DNA of 64,000 bases from Psychrobacillus sp042945595 (GCF_042945595.1 NZ_CP168493.1:2976001-3040000); one strand, 5' to 3'. Positions 52,377 to 61,087 are shown, counted from the stretch's first letter. The notes: generated by a model from the letters alone, not told the origin. Numbers and translations: made by a program.

Positions 52377-52408
52377 GCATTGCTTATATAATATCTCCTA
52401 CTACCAAT

Positions 52409-53254
52409 TTAAAATTTAAAACTAAAGTTATCTGGGTCTGCTCCAGTACGTTCATTTAAGTTTAGTGCATCGATATTTTTCATATCTTCAAACGATAATT
52501 CAAAATCGAAAACATCCAAATTTTCTGCAATTCTAGCAGGCGTCACTGATTTTGGAATAACGACTAAATCATGTTGTAAGTGCCAGCGAATGATTGTTTG
52601 AGCTGGGGATTTACCGTATTTTCCGCTAATTCGCTGTAATGTCGGTTCGTTAAGTAATCCGCCTCTTGCAAGTGGTGACCATGAAGTTATCGCAATTCCT
52701 TGTTCTTGGCAATATTCCCGAAGGTCAAATTGTGTTAAACGAGGATGACATTCGATTTGATTGACCATTGGTTTAACATTTGCTCTTGCAGCAATTGCTT
52801 CTAAATGGTGTTGATGATGATTAGATACACCAGTAGTACGGATTAGCTTCTCTTCATATAAACGTTCAATTGCGCGATACGTATCTATGAAAGTCTCTTT
52901 CACTGGCCAATGCGTTAAATATAAATCTATGTAATCAAGTCCTAATAATTCTAATGATTTTTCAAATGCTTTTAGCGTCTGGTCATACCCTTGATCTTTA
53001 TTCCATACTTTCGTCGTAATGAAAATATCTTCTCTATTTATTTTAGAGTTAAGTACTGCTTCTCCGACTTCTTTCTCATTTGCATAAACGGATGCTGTAT
53101 CAATATGACGATATCCACTATCTAAAGCTGCTGAAATTGCTTGTAGCGCAATATCTGGCTCCGTCATTTTATACACACCTAAACCTATACGTGGCATCTC
53201 TACCCCATTTGCTAATTGCTTTGTTGAATTCTTATGTAATTCCAATGTATTCAT
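52409..53254 (-). CDS. Aldo/keto reductase
   Basis: A 281-aa NADPH-dependent reductase of the AKR5 type. The catalytic tetrad is visible: Asp in SGYRHIDTASVY, Tyr in the same motif, Lys in ITTKVWN and His in YLTHWPVK. The cofactor-binding region VIPKSVTPARIAENL is near the C-terminus. The start is ATG 53254 or, better spaced from GAAAGG (9 bases), TTG 53245. The 3' end is duplicated beyond a 34-bp array. Physiological substrate unknown. Confidence 0.93.
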   Translation of the reverse strand: MNTLELHKNSTKQLANGVEMPRIGLGVYKMTEPDIALQAISAALDSGYRHIDTASVYANEKEVGEAVLNSKINREDIFITTKVWNKDQGYDQTLKAFEKSLELLGLDYIDLYLTHWPVKETFIDTYRAIERLYEEKLIRTTGVSNHHQHHLEAIAARANVKPMVNQIECHPRLTQFDLREYCQEQGIAITSWSPLARGGLLNEPTLQRISGKYGKSPAQTIIRWHLQHDLVVIPKSVTPARIAENLDVFDFELSFEDMKNIDALNLNERTGADPDNFSFKF

Positions 53255-53267
53255 CCTTTCATTTGAG

Positions 53268-53300
53268 GAAAACGACTGATGAGGTATCAGTCGTTTTTTC
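53268..53300. terminator. Terminator between the small gene at 53287 and the reductase
   Basis: ACGACTGAT/ATCAGTCGT (53272-53280 with 53286-53294) with T-rich flanks on both strands. It overlaps the end of the small gene. Confidence 0.8.
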
Positions 53301-53469
53301 TTTGTTTCATAGAAGATGTATCATCTGTTTGCGCTGGATCTGATACGCGATTATCTAGTTCAAGTTCATTATCATCTCGCAGCTTTTCCATTTGCTTTCC
53401 CAGTAGCTTCACTTCTTCCATATTTGTTGCCATTGAACCGTTTTCTGGACCATTTTTCAAATTGCTCAT
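53287..53469 (-). CDS. Small hydrophilic protein of unknown function
   Basis: A 60-aa charged protein: MSNLKNGPENGSMATNMEEV, a helix LLGKQMEKLRDDNELELD, then an Asp/Lys tail. AAAGGAG lies 11 bases before the ATG at 53469, slightly far but acceptable. A terminator follows. Similar short GPENGSMATNME proteins occur, to my recollection, in Planococcaceae, where they are listed only as hypothetical. Probably real and cytoplasmic. Confidence 0.6.
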   Translation of the reverse strand: MSNLKNGPENGSMATNMEEVKLLGKQMEKLRDDNELELDNRVSDPAQTDDTSSMKQRKND

Positions 53470-53627
53470 TTAAAAAATCACTCCTTTTCATAATGGTATT
53501 AGAATATTCCATAGGTTGCAACTTTCAATAGAAACAATTCAGACATAATTTCACTTTCCCGTAATATTTCTTTTTAATACTAAGTAGGGTATACTTAGTT
53601 CATAATATATTAGAGGAGGAACTCAAT

Positions 53628-53723
53628 ATGAATCTTATCCTTATTCTTGGTGTTATTGTAGCGTTCCTTGCTGCAATTTTTAAAGCAGGTTACGATGACA
53701 AACCAGGTGCTTCTGACAAGTAA
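53628..53723 (+). CDS. Small single-helix membrane peptide
   Basis: A 31-aa peptide: hydrophobic helix NLILILGVIVAFLAAIFKAG then a polar tail DDKPGASDK. A perfect GAGGAGG lies 7-8 bases before the ATG and a strong terminator follows the stop, so this is a well-formed tiny gene despite being too short for normal gene calling. Function unknown; YqzL/YtzL-type mini membrane proteins are comparable in form. Confidence 0.75.
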   Translation: MNLILILGVIVAFLAAIFKAGYDDKPGASDK

Positions 53724-53728
53724 TAACA

Positions 53729-53767
53729 CTAAAAACGGACAAGTCTTAAAAGACCTGTCCGTTTTTT
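53729..53767. terminator. Bidirectional terminator between the 31-aa gene and trmL
   Basis: AAAAACGGACAAGTCTT pairs with AAGACCTGTCCGTTTTT (one mismatch), followed by a T run. Serves both convergent genes. Confidence 0.9.
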
Positions 53768-54240
53768 TAATGTAAATTTGGATAATTCTGCTGACGTAAA
53801 GCTTCATAAATAAGTATTGCCGCAGTATTTGATAAATTCAATGATCGAATATTATCGTTCATCGGAATTCTTAAAGCCCGGTCTGGATGTGCATCAATAA
53901 ATTCACGAGGCAACCCTTTTGTCTCACGTCCAAAAATAAAGAAGTGATCTTTTTCCACGTCACTAAAATCGTAAGTTGTATGCGGTTTTGCACCAAACTT
54001 CGTAATTAAATAATATTCCTTTGCCGGATGTTTCTCAAAAAATTCATCTAATCCATCATAATAGGTAATATCTACATGCTCCCAGTAATCAAGTCCTGCT
54101 CGTTTTAACATTTTGTCATCTGTTGAAAATCCAAGCGGTCGAATTAAATGTAACTTCGCCCCTGTTCCTGCACATGTTCTCGCAATATTCCCTGTATTTG
54201 CCGGAATCTCCGGTTGATATAACACGATATTAATACTCAT
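53767..54240 (-). CDS. trmL: tRNA (cytidine/uridine-34 2'-O)-methyltransferase
   Basis: A 157-aa SPOUT methyltransferase that modifies the wobble base of certain tRNA-Leu. Motifs: YQPEIPANTGNIARTC at the N-terminus, FGRETKGLP and the knot IPMNDNIRSLNLSNTAAI. The ATG at 54240 is used; the open frame continues 19 codons upstream but that part overlaps queG and lacks the family start. It is in an operon behind queG, another anticodon-modifying enzyme. Confidence 0.94.
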   Translation of the reverse strand: MSINIVLYQPEIPANTGNIARTCAGTGAKLHLIRPLGFSTDDKMLKRAGLDYWEHVDITYYDGLDEFFEKHPAKEYYLITKFGAKPHTTYDFSDVEKDHFFIFGRETKGLPREFIDAHPDRALRIPMNDNIRSLNLSNTAAILIYEALRQQNYPNLH

Positions 54241-54253
54241 ACTTGACCACTTC

Positions 54254-55393
54254 CTATTTCTCCAATATATAAAATTGTAACCCTTTTCTAATTTCATCTA
54301 ATACTTCTTCTACTTCTTCTGTTTGTTCCGCTTTTTTCAATGCAATTTGTCCATCGTCTGTATTAATTTTACCGATTGCCCATGCCGCTGTTCCTCGAAT
54401 AACGGGACGAGCATCCTTTTCCATTAATTCGATTAACGTTGGTACTGCCGAAGCTTCCTTAAAGTGTGCAAGCGCAATAATCGCATTACGTTGAATCGGA
54501 TTCTTCCCTCTCCAGGCTCCGGACATATGCCCATATGTTTCTTTAAACGATCGATTTGTCATACTTAATAATGGTAGCAGTAATGGCTTTACAAGCTCTG
54601 GGTCTGGCTTAAACGCTTCTTGATGTAAATTAGCTTTCCCTTTATTTTTCGGACAAATCGTTTGGCAAGTATCGCATCCATAAATTCTATTCCCTATTTT
54701 AGCTCGAAACTCATCTGGAACCATTGTTTTCTTTTGCGTAATAAATGCAATACAACGCTGTGCATTTAATTGTCCGCCTTCGATTAAAGCTCCAGTTGGA
54801 CATATATCTAAACAAAGCCTACATTCCCCACACTGATCCTCCATTTGCTCACTTGGCGCAAAAGGAATCGAAGTAATCATTTCACCTAAATAGACAAACG
54901 ACCCAAACTCAGGTGTAATAATCGCACAGTTTTTAGCACTCCACCCTATGCCTGCTCGCTCCGCCACTGCCCGATCAGAAAGTTCCCCAGTATCAACCAT
55001 GGAGCGCAACCTTGCATCAGGCATATGTGTTAGTATAAATAACTCTAAAAGTGCAAGTTTCTCACGTAAAACGGTATGATAATCCATCCCCCATGATGCT
55101 CTTGCAAATATTCCTCGCCTAGCACCTTTTGTACTTGACGGAGCATCTTTCATTTTCGATGGATAGGCAATGGCAATTGCTATAATACTTTCCGCTTCTG
55201 AAAGCAAAAGCTCCGGATGCGTTCTTTTCTCTATGTCTGGCTCTTCGAAACCCGAAGCAAACCCTAGCTCCTGTTGACGAATTAATCTATTTTTTAATTC
55301 ATGAAAGGGAGAAGCAGAAGTAAACCCAATTTTATCAATTCCAATGGAAGCAGCATATTCAATTAGATGTTCTTGAAATTGGTTTATATTCAC
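54254..55393 (-). CDS. queG: Epoxyqueuosine reductase
   Basis: A 379-aa cobalamin and iron-sulfur enzyme that performs the last step of queuosine synthesis in tRNA. Two 4Fe-4S motifs are present: CGECRLCLDICPTGAL (about 190) and CDTCQTICPKN (about 245). The N-terminal region (GWSAKNCAIITPEFG) binds cobalamin, and the C-terminal HEAT-like repeats (about 300-379) contact tRNA. The GTG start at 55393 has AGGAG 7 bases upstream. It is in an operon with trmL. The B12 dependence means the cell must obtain cobalamin. Confidence 0.94.
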   Translation of the reverse strand: MNINQFQEHLIEYAASIGIDKIGFTSASPFHELKNRLIRQQELGFASGFEEPDIEKRTHPELLLSEAESIIAIAIAYPSKMKDAPSSTKGARRGIFARASWGMDYHTVLREKLALLELFILTHMPDARLRSMVDTGELSDRAVAERAGIGWSAKNCAIITPEFGSFVYLGEMITSIPFAPSEQMEDQCGECRLCLDICPTGALIEGGQLNAQRCIAFITQKKTMVPDEFRAKIGNRIYGCDTCQTICPKNKGKANLHQEAFKPDPELVKPLLLPLLSMTNRSFKETYGHMSGAWRGKNPIQRNAIIALAHFKEASAVPTLIELMEKDARPVIRGTAAWAIGKINTDDGQIALKKAEQTEEVEEVLDEIRKGLQFYILEK

Positions 55394-55448
55394 AAAAGTT
55401 CTCCTCTCTTATGCTAAACTTAAGAAAATATGTGTAAGGACGGTCGTT

Positions 55449-56138
55449 ATGATAATAAAACTAGATAATTCTTTATTGCAAGTCGAGCCTACTCTTAAAA
55501 TAGGCATTATTCATTATACCAAAATTGTCGTTACCTCTTCTCCCCAAATGCTTAAAGGACGTCTCCAATTATTTCAGGAGCAACTATTCTTTGAAATGGA
55601 AGAAAAGTCCGTAACAGAATTTGAGGGAATTAAAGAATGGCGAACGTTATGGAAAAAAATAGGTGCAGATCCTAACCGATACCGTCCTTCTGTTGAAGCA
55701 TTATATCGACGAATTGCAAAACAAAATTATATCACACCTTTGCATTCTGCTGTTGATTTAAATAATTTCTTCTCCATGCGATATGAAATACCAATGGGAA
55801 TATACGATTTAGAAAATATTCAAGGAGATGTGACTTTTTCTCTTGGCAATGAAGAAACAACATATGAAGGACTAAATGGCAGAGAAAATAATATACAAAA
55901 TATACTTGCACTTTCAGATACCACCGGACCATTTGGCAGCCCGTTTGTTGACTCGGTAAGGACTGCTGTCACGGAAGAAACTACGAATGCTATCCAAATT
56001 GTCTTCCTACGCCCTTCTATTAATTTAGAAGAAGGTCGTAAACTAGTTGAATCTATGGGTACAATGTTTAACCAAATTCATGGTGGAGATGCAAACGCTA
56101 TTGTGTTACACAATGATTTTAACGAATGGAAGATATAA
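55449..56138 (+). CDS. B3/B4-domain protein
   Basis: A 229-aa protein made of the B3/B4 fold found as the editing domain in phenylalanyl-tRNA synthetase beta chains: WRTLWKKIGADPNRYRPSVE, LHSAVDLNNFFSMRYEIPMG and TNAIQIVFLRPS. Stand-alone versions may clear mis-acylated tRNA or bind amino acids; the role is unproven. The ATG at 55449 follows AAGGA. The gene is divergent from queG. A 28-aa frame overlaps its last 13 bases. Confidence 0.85.
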   Translation: MIIKLDNSLLQVEPTLKIGIIHYTKIVVTSSPQMLKGRLQLFQEQLFFEMEEKSVTEFEGIKEWRTLWKKIGADPNRYRPSVEALYRRIAKQNYITPLHSAVDLNNFFSMRYEIPMGIYDLENIQGDVTFSLGNEETTYEGLNGRENNIQNILALSDTTGPFGSPFVDSVRTAVTEETTNAIQIVFLRPSINLEEGRKLVESMGTMFNQIHGGDANAIVLHNDFNEWKI

Positions 56139-56212
56139 CTACAGAAAGAGTAGCTAGAATTATTACCGCAATTCCTATAAGCGCTCTATTCATAATCGTC
56201 GTGTGTTTGTAA
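56126..56212 (+). CDS. Possible coupled 28-aa membrane peptide
   Basis: The ATG at 56126 lies inside the end of the B3/B4 gene, 13 bases overlapping, and opens a frame encoding EDITTERVARIITAIP followed by a hydrophobic stretch. There is no separate ribosome site, so expression would depend on coupling. A terminator follows at 56216. This could be chance; a frame on the other strand is open too. Confidence 0.3.
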   Translation: MEDITTERVARIITAIPISALFIIVVCL

Positions 56213-56215
56213 ATT

Positions 56216-56251
56216 AAAACATCCCTCCTTCTGTAGGAAAGGATGTTTTTT
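56216..56251. terminator. Bidirectional terminator
   Basis: AAAACATCC/GGATGTTTT (56216-56224 with 56241-56249), with T-rich flanks. It separates the B3/B4 gene from the convergent sigma-regulator operon. Confidence 0.82.
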
Positions 56252-56254
56252 ATT

Positions 56255-57124
56255 CTAATTGTTAAAAAGCCCTGTTTGCTCTCCGTCAATTATGAGCTTC
56301 CAAGATCCATGGTCCTTCAACTTGATGTCACCTTTATATAAGTAAATTTCCTGTGAGTTTCTATAACCCAAACTTTCTCTTTGAAAAATGGTCTCTTCCA
56401 TAAGATTCCCTTTATTATCAATTAGTTGAACGTCAATTTCCTCTTTTTCACCAATTGTGCTTTCTATATATAACTCAAATATTTCACCAACGGGAAGCTC
56501 CTTTGGTGAATCAAGTAAAGTATAATGCTCTGTTTTAGGAAACGGTGGGTACACATAAGTAGTAAATGAGTCAAATAAAACATCTTCTACATAAAAGGAT
56601 AACTGCCATTCTCCTTCGGTTGGAAATGGGGGAAAGCTAGCTAACGTATGCGCATCCTCACTATATAAGCCAGCTGAGAGAACCCCTCGCGACAATTCCA
56701 CTTTCTTCCCTTTTTTATTCTCCGCTTCGACCAAGTATTTCTTTCCAACGAGAGCATTTGGATCTCCCCAGTAGTACAGCATCAGCTTAGATCCTCTTAG
56801 CATGTCTTCTGCAACAAATTGCTCCTTAAAAACAAGAATCCCTATCTTTCCTTCTACCCCAACTACCTCTTGATCTCTATCAGGTAATGTAAAAACTGTT
56901 CCTGGCTGTGCATTTAGTTTGTTAGTAGCCTCATTTGTAAAGAAAAGAAAAATTAGGACGGAGCATATTCCTATTACAGCAAAGATCGGAGTTAGGGAGA
57001 AAGATTTTTTTGGAGAATTTTGCTTAGATCTTAATGAATGTAAAACTCTAGCTTTTTGATCGATTTCAAGAGAATATTTAGGAAGCTTTTTTAATTCTTC
57101 TTGCAGTTTATTAAAATCCTCCAT
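56255..57124 (-). CDS. Membrane protein, likely regulator of the adjacent sigma factor
   Basis: A 289-aa protein with a cytoplasmic head of about 45 residues, one membrane helix (about 45-63) and an extracellular part built of two beta-sandwich-like sections (65-180 and 185-289). The latter includes LPVGEIFELYIESTIGEKEE. This topology and its overlap with the sigma gene by about 14 bases make it the probable anti-sigma factor. ATG 57124 is preferred over 57130 because of better spacing from GGAGGGG. Family not recognised by motif. Confidence 0.72.
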   Translation of the reverse strand: MEDFNKLQEELKKLPKYSLEIDQKARVLHSLRSKQNSPKKSFSLTPIFAVIGICSVLIFLFFTNEATNKLNAQPGTVFTLPDRDQEVVGVEGKIGILVFKEQFVAEDMLRGSKLMLYYWGDPNALVGKKYLVEAENKKGKKVELSRGVLSAGLYSEDAHTLASFPPFPTEGEWQLSFYVEDVLFDSFTTYVYPPFPKTEHYTLLDSPKELPVGEIFELYIESTIGEKEEIDVQLIDNKGNLMEETIFQRESLGYRNSQEIYLYKGDIKLKDHGSWKLIIDGEQTGLFNN

Positions 57125-57623
57125 ATTCATACCCCTCCTGTTCCAGCAGTGTTTTCAACATTTTTAAGGAACGGTGATACAGTACATTTATGTTATTCTC
57201 ATTACTTTTCATAATGCTACTGACTTCCTTGGATGGCATTTCCAAAATCCCTCTTAAAATAATTACTTCTTTATTATTCGATGGAAGTCTATTAATAGCT
57301 TTATATAAATTAGCATTTTCTTGATTTAGAAGAATTCGTTGCTCTGTATCAAACAAGATATTTTGTTCGTGGAAAAATAGATGCCTCATTTTATTCCATA
57401 CGCGGTTTCTACGATAATAGTCGATTACCATATTTCTTGCGATGGATATTAACCAAGTTTTTGGATGAGCGTTCTCTTTAAATCTTGACATTTTCTTCAA
57501 TGCACGTAGAAAGGTTTCTTGTACTAAATCTTCTACGTCCAATGATCCTGAATAGTACACTAGAAAACTTGTAATATCTCTTTCGTATTGCTCAAACCAT
57601 TCTTCTATCAAATTCCTCTCCAA
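57111..57623 (-). CDS. ECF-type sigma factor
   Basis: A 170-aa sigma factor. Region 2: LDVEDLVQETFLRALKK, TWLISIARNMVIDYYRR. Region 4: LPSNNKEVIILRGILEMPSK and NNINVLYHRSLK. The TTG start at 57623 follows GGGGGG by 5 bases. It pairs with the downstream membrane protein. It is the third such module in this window; all three have similar size but different regulators, so they should answer to different envelope signals. Confidence 0.92.
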   Translation of the reverse strand: MERNLIEEWFEQYERDITSFLVYYSGSLDVEDLVQETFLRALKKMSRFKENAHPKTWLISIARNMVIDYYRRNRVWNKMRHLFFHEQNILFDTEQRILLNQENANLYKAINRLPSNNKEVIILRGILEMPSKEVSSIMKSNENNINVLYHRSLKMLKTLLEQEGYEYGGF

Positions 57624-57692
57624 GGGATCCCCCCTTTCTTTACTAATTAGACGATTGGATTCCTTTTATCTTACATGAAATTTTGAATAAAT

Positions 57693-57730
57693 AAAAAATC
57701 AACCATTTAATATGCAATGGTTGATTTTTT
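57693..57730. terminator. Terminator of proS
   Basis: A 15-bp perfect stem AAAAAATCAACCATT/AATGGTTGATTTTTT with an 8-base loop, functional in both directions. Confidence 0.92.
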
Positions 57731-57751
57731 ATAGATGTTTCTATTATTTAA

Positions 57752-59188
57752 TTAATACGCACGACCGAACCAAACGGTATGTTTCGATTCATTTCCACAG
57801 TTGATACATGTAGACTTTTCAGCTGGTGGATTGAAAGGAATATTACGTGTTGTAAATTTCGTTTCCTCTTTCACTTGTTCTTCACAAGCGTCGTCTCCAC
57901 ACCATCCTGCAAGAATCCAACCTGGAATTTCTCCCTTTTCAGTCGAGTCTGCAAGATGTTGTTTTAATTGGTCTAATGAATCCACATTTGTATGTGAATG
58001 CAGATCACGGAATGCACGAGCTTTTTCTAATAAACGGCTTTGCATTGTTGTTAGTTCTTCTTCAATACGCTCCACTAAAACAGGAATATCTACAGTTACT
58101 TTGTCACCTTCATCACGTGCTTTAAGTAGTGCTTGGTTGTTTTCTAAATCACGAGGTCCTAATTCAACGCGAACTGGAACACCTTTTAGTTCCCACTCGT
58201 TGAATTTATAACCTGGAGATTGGTCGGAATCATCCAGACGCACACGAATACCTTTTGCTTTTAAATCAGCATAAAGCTCATCAAGTTTCTCCATAATAGC
58301 TGGGTTCTTCTTCCAGGGCCCTACTGGAATTAAAACAACTTGAGTTGGTGCAACACGTGGTGGTAAAACAAGACCTTGCTCATCACCATGTACCATGATA
58401 ACAGAACCGATTAATCGAGTAGAAGTACCCCATGAAGTTGTATGCACATGCTGATGTTTGTTTTCTTTATTTAAGTATTTAATATCAAATGCTTCAGCAA
58501 ATTTTGTACCTAAGTAATGAGAAGTCCCAGCTTGAACAGCTTTTCCATCCTTCATCATTGCTTCAATCGAATACGTATCCACAGCCCCTGCAAAGCGTTC
58601 TGAAGGTGTTTTTTGACCATCGTATACTGGAATAGCCAAAAGCTCTTCTACAACCTCTTTATAGATGTTAAGCATTTGCATCGTTTCTTTACGTGCATCC
58701 TCTTCATCTACATGAGCAGTATGCCCTTCTTGCCATAAAAATTCAGATGTACGAATGAAAGGAAGCGTCTTCTTTTCCCAACGGAACACATTTGCCCATT
58801 GGTTTATTAATACTGGTAGATCACGATAGCTTTTTATCCAATCCGAATACAAATGACCAATCATCGTTTCAGAAGTTGGACGTAGTGCTAAACGCTCTTC
58901 TAGTTTTTCGCCTGCTGCTTCTGTTACCCATGGAAGCTCCGGAGCGAACCCTTCAATATGATCCTTTTCTTTTTGGAAAAATGACTCTGGAATCAGCATT
59001 GGGAAATACGCATTACGATGTCCTGTTTCTTTAAAACGTCTGTTCATTTCAGCTTGAATATGCTCCCAAATTTCAAAGCCATCCGGTTTAAACGCAATAC
59101 ACCCACGAACAGGTGTGTAATCCATTAAATCTGCCTTCTGAATTGTGTCGATATACCATTTTGTAAAATCATTTTGTTGTGTAGACAT
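57752..59188 (-). CDS. proS: Proline-tRNA ligase (archaeal/eukaryotic-type, short form)
   Basis: A 478-aa class II synthetase charging tRNA-Pro. It has the short archaeal-like form without the editing insertion found in the ~565-aa bacterial form. Motifs: GCIAFKPDGFEIWEHIQ, PTSETMIG with the following Arg-rich motif 2 (NVFRWEKKTLPFIRTSEFLW), motif 3 near the middle, and a C-terminal zinc-like Cys set (CGDDACEEQ, CINCGNESKH). The ATG at 59188 follows AGGAGG. It is controlled by a T-box leader. Whether a second, long proS exists elsewhere cannot be told here. Confidence 0.95.
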   Translation of the reverse strand: MSTQQNDFTKWYIDTIQKADLMDYTPVRGCIAFKPDGFEIWEHIQAEMNRRFKETGHRNAYFPMLIPESFFQKEKDHIEGFAPELPWVTEAAGEKLEERLALRPTSETMIGHLYSDWIKSYRDLPVLINQWANVFRWEKKTLPFIRTSEFLWQEGHTAHVDEEDARKETMQMLNIYKEVVEELLAIPVYDGQKTPSERFAGAVDTYSIEAMMKDGKAVQAGTSHYLGTKFAEAFDIKYLNKENKHQHVHTTSWGTSTRLIGSVIMVHGDEQGLVLPPRVAPTQVVLIPVGPWKKNPAIMEKLDELYADLKAKGIRVRLDDSDQSPGYKFNEWELKGVPVRVELGPRDLENNQALLKARDEGDKVTVDIPVLVERIEEELTTMQSRLLEKARAFRDLHSHTNVDSLDQLKQHLADSTEKGEIPGWILAGWCGDDACEEQVKEETKFTTRNIPFNPPAEKSTCINCGNESKHTVWFGRAY

Positions 59189-59209
59189 CTACTTTTCCTC
59201 CTTTAAAAT

Positions 59210-59455
59210 AAAAAAAGCGTAAAAACTCCCCTATAAAAAGGGCGTCTTTACACTGGATAGACACGGTACCACCTTTAATTAGTTCGTCAATTGAACGAAC
59301 TATCTCAAACGTTGGTTAACGACAACGACTCGGTTATGTTTGCATAACATCTCCGTGGTAGGTTTCAACAAGAAGCGGTGATATAGCTCTCAGCAAGTTG
59401 CCATATTTTCTGTCTCACAATTCTTATTTACTTAATCACATCAACGATTGTATAT
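59210..59455 (-). promoter_or_regulatory. T-box riboswitch leader of proS
   Basis: The minus strand carries the T-box core GGTGGTACCGTGT (59261-59273), which pairs with the uncharged tRNA end, then a terminator (12-bp stem, about 59215-59250, then a T run). Upstream lies a long Stem-I-like region starting near GAGACAG. The specifier is probably a proline codon (a CCT occurs in the expected loop region), but I could not fold it with certainty. Low charged tRNA-Pro should allow read-through into proS. Confidence 0.9.
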
Positions 59456-59642
59456 ACCTAATAATATACCAAATAGTCGAAGTTAATACAAACTGATTTA
59501 ACTAACCTTATTTCTTCCTCTGCTAAAATGAATTTTGAATGTCAAACAAAGGATTTTTATATTTGGAAGTAGAGTAATAGTTCCTTCTATACTAATAATT
59601 TTCTACTACGACGCAATATGTTCCGTTTACGTAGCGAATAAA

Positions 59643-59668
59643 AAAGAACGCCAAGGTTGACGTTCTTG
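59643..59668 (-). terminator. Terminator of the secreted repeat-rich protein
   Basis: AAGAACG/CGTTCTT plus CAA/TTG inside (59644-59667), with a T run on the minus strand. The gap 59456-59642 shows no gene. Confidence 0.8.
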
Positions 59669-59673
59669 ATTTG

Positions 59674-60543
59674 TTATTGGGTAACGTTTATTAAATATTG
59701 ACCTTTTGTCAAACCATCTTCAGCTACCACATCCAACCAAGATACATAGATATTAGATAATTTATCTGAATCTGTATAATCAAAATTATCATCACCAATA
59801 TTCTTTCTAAATGTATAACTTTGATTAGTACCATTGAAGGAAGTAATTGCTCCTTTAATTTCAGCGACTGTTGTAGTAGCCTTAACTGATATGAATCCAG
59901 TCAACTCATCCACTCGAACTACATTGATATCCAATGAACTAATTTTTGTTACAGAGTTTGGATCTGGTTCCGGTATTGGTGTTGGATCCGGATCTGGTGC
60001 AGGTGCTGGTACATGTTTTGATACATGTGTTGGTATTACTGTACCATCACTTATGTTCTCAAACCTATCTTTTGCTTGTTCGTAATTAGTTATAATATCC
60101 GTTACTTTTGAACCTTCAGGTATTATTAATTTTGCTATTTTTGTACCTTCACTTACTACTAATCTTGTATCTTTATTAATTACTTCAATCGTATTAATAT
60201 TTCCAGTTGAATTTAAAATAACTTCGTTACCAGTTGTAATAATTATATTGCTAATATCACCTTTACCATTAAGTACTACCTTTTTTTTAGAAGCCACTTC
60301 AAGATTAGCAACCGTCGCATTCACTTCAACAATTTCAGCACCATCTTTAATTATCAATTTCGGAATAATTATACTACTCTCAGCATTTATAATTGAATCT
60401 TCAGAAATCACTAATTCCTCAGTGTGATCACTTTTTTCGACTGTTACTACTGATAAATCTTTTGCTGATGCAAACGATGATTGAAAAACAAACAGGAAAA
60501 TCATAAATCCAACAAAACCTAGTATTTTCGTAACAAATTTCAA
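59674..60543 (-). CDS. Secreted beta-helix-like surface protein with proline-rich linker
   Basis: A 289-aa secreted protein with a signal peptide (about 1-26, ending SSFASAK). Residues 30-155 are short beta-strand repeats rich in Ile, Val, Asn and Gly (IIIPKLIIKDGAEIVEVNAT, VVLNGKGDISNIIITTGNEV), suggestive of a parallel beta-helix as in polymer-forming proteins. A linker PAPAPDPDPTPIPEPDPNS leads to a small C-terminal domain (about 205-289). The TTG start at 60543 follows GGGGGAAG. Function unknown, likely cell-surface. Confidence 0.7.
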   Translation of the reverse strand: MKFVTKILGFVGFMIFLFVFQSSFASAKDLSVVTVEKSDHTEELVISEDSIINAESSIIIPKLIIKDGAEIVEVNATVANLEVASKKKVVLNGKGDISNIIITTGNEVILNSTGNINTIEVINKDTRLVVSEGTKIAKLIIPEGSKVTDIITNYEQAKDRFENISDGTVIPTHVSKHVPAPAPDPDPTPIPEPDPNSVTKISSLDINVVRVDELTGFISVKATTTVAEIKGAITSFNGTNQSYTFRKNIGDDNFDYTDSDKLSNIYVSWLDVVAEDGLTKGQYLINVTQ

Positions 60544-61041
60544 TATACTTCCCCCTACTTTCCTACTACTATGAAAAACTTTATCACATTTTTTTCTAAT
60601 TGTATATAAAACTTTTTCCTGTTTTTTACTTTACCAGACTCCACTCTCAAAATATTAGAATAATCCGAGCTCATGCTACGTTTTTGATTTAAATAATAAA
60701 AGAACGTCCTGATTGGAGCGCTTTTACTTTGTTGCTATTTGTTTTTTTATTACGACGCTTTATGTTTCAGTGCGTCGTAAGGTGATGTTTCAATTACATT
60801 GATTGTATCCTTCTACTCTACCCCTAACCTGCTCTAAAACGTTGCTCATATTGTTTATAGTTGCATGGACAAGTAATGGTTACGGGTATTGGGGTGATAA
60901 CTATTTTAAATATAAATGAATGATTTGGACAAAGGAATATTGAGAGAATTTTAATACTTAGAAAAGATAATTGTGTAAAAAATGTGTAAACAAACCCCAA
61001 ATTTATAATATAAAATCGAGGAATAATAGTTTTGTTAAAAT
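60544..61041. other. Gene-free AT-rich interval
   Basis: No reading frame with a ribosome site. The one notable structure is a hairpin ACGACGC...GCGTCGT near 60755-60780, with a related ACGACGC sequence near 59608. Nothing else is evident. Confidence 0.6.
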
Positions 61042-61087
61042 AAAAAAACTCTTATAAATGCTGATATAACAGCATTCATAAGAGTTT
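61042..61087 (-). terminator. Terminator of the rRNA-tRNA operon
   Basis: A 17-bp stem (61046-61062 with 61071-61087, one mismatch) followed by a T run on the minus strand, just past the last tRNA. Confidence 0.92.

Noticed and set aside
51984..52380. Overlapping 109-124 aa reading frames with 34-residue Cys/Arg-rich repeats
   Set aside because: They exist only because the array lacks stops in all frames; no ribosome site, and one ends in the duplicated reductase tail.
53610..53807. 65-aa minus-strand frame opposite the 31-aa gene
   Set aside because: It runs through the bidirectional terminator and lacks a ribosome site.
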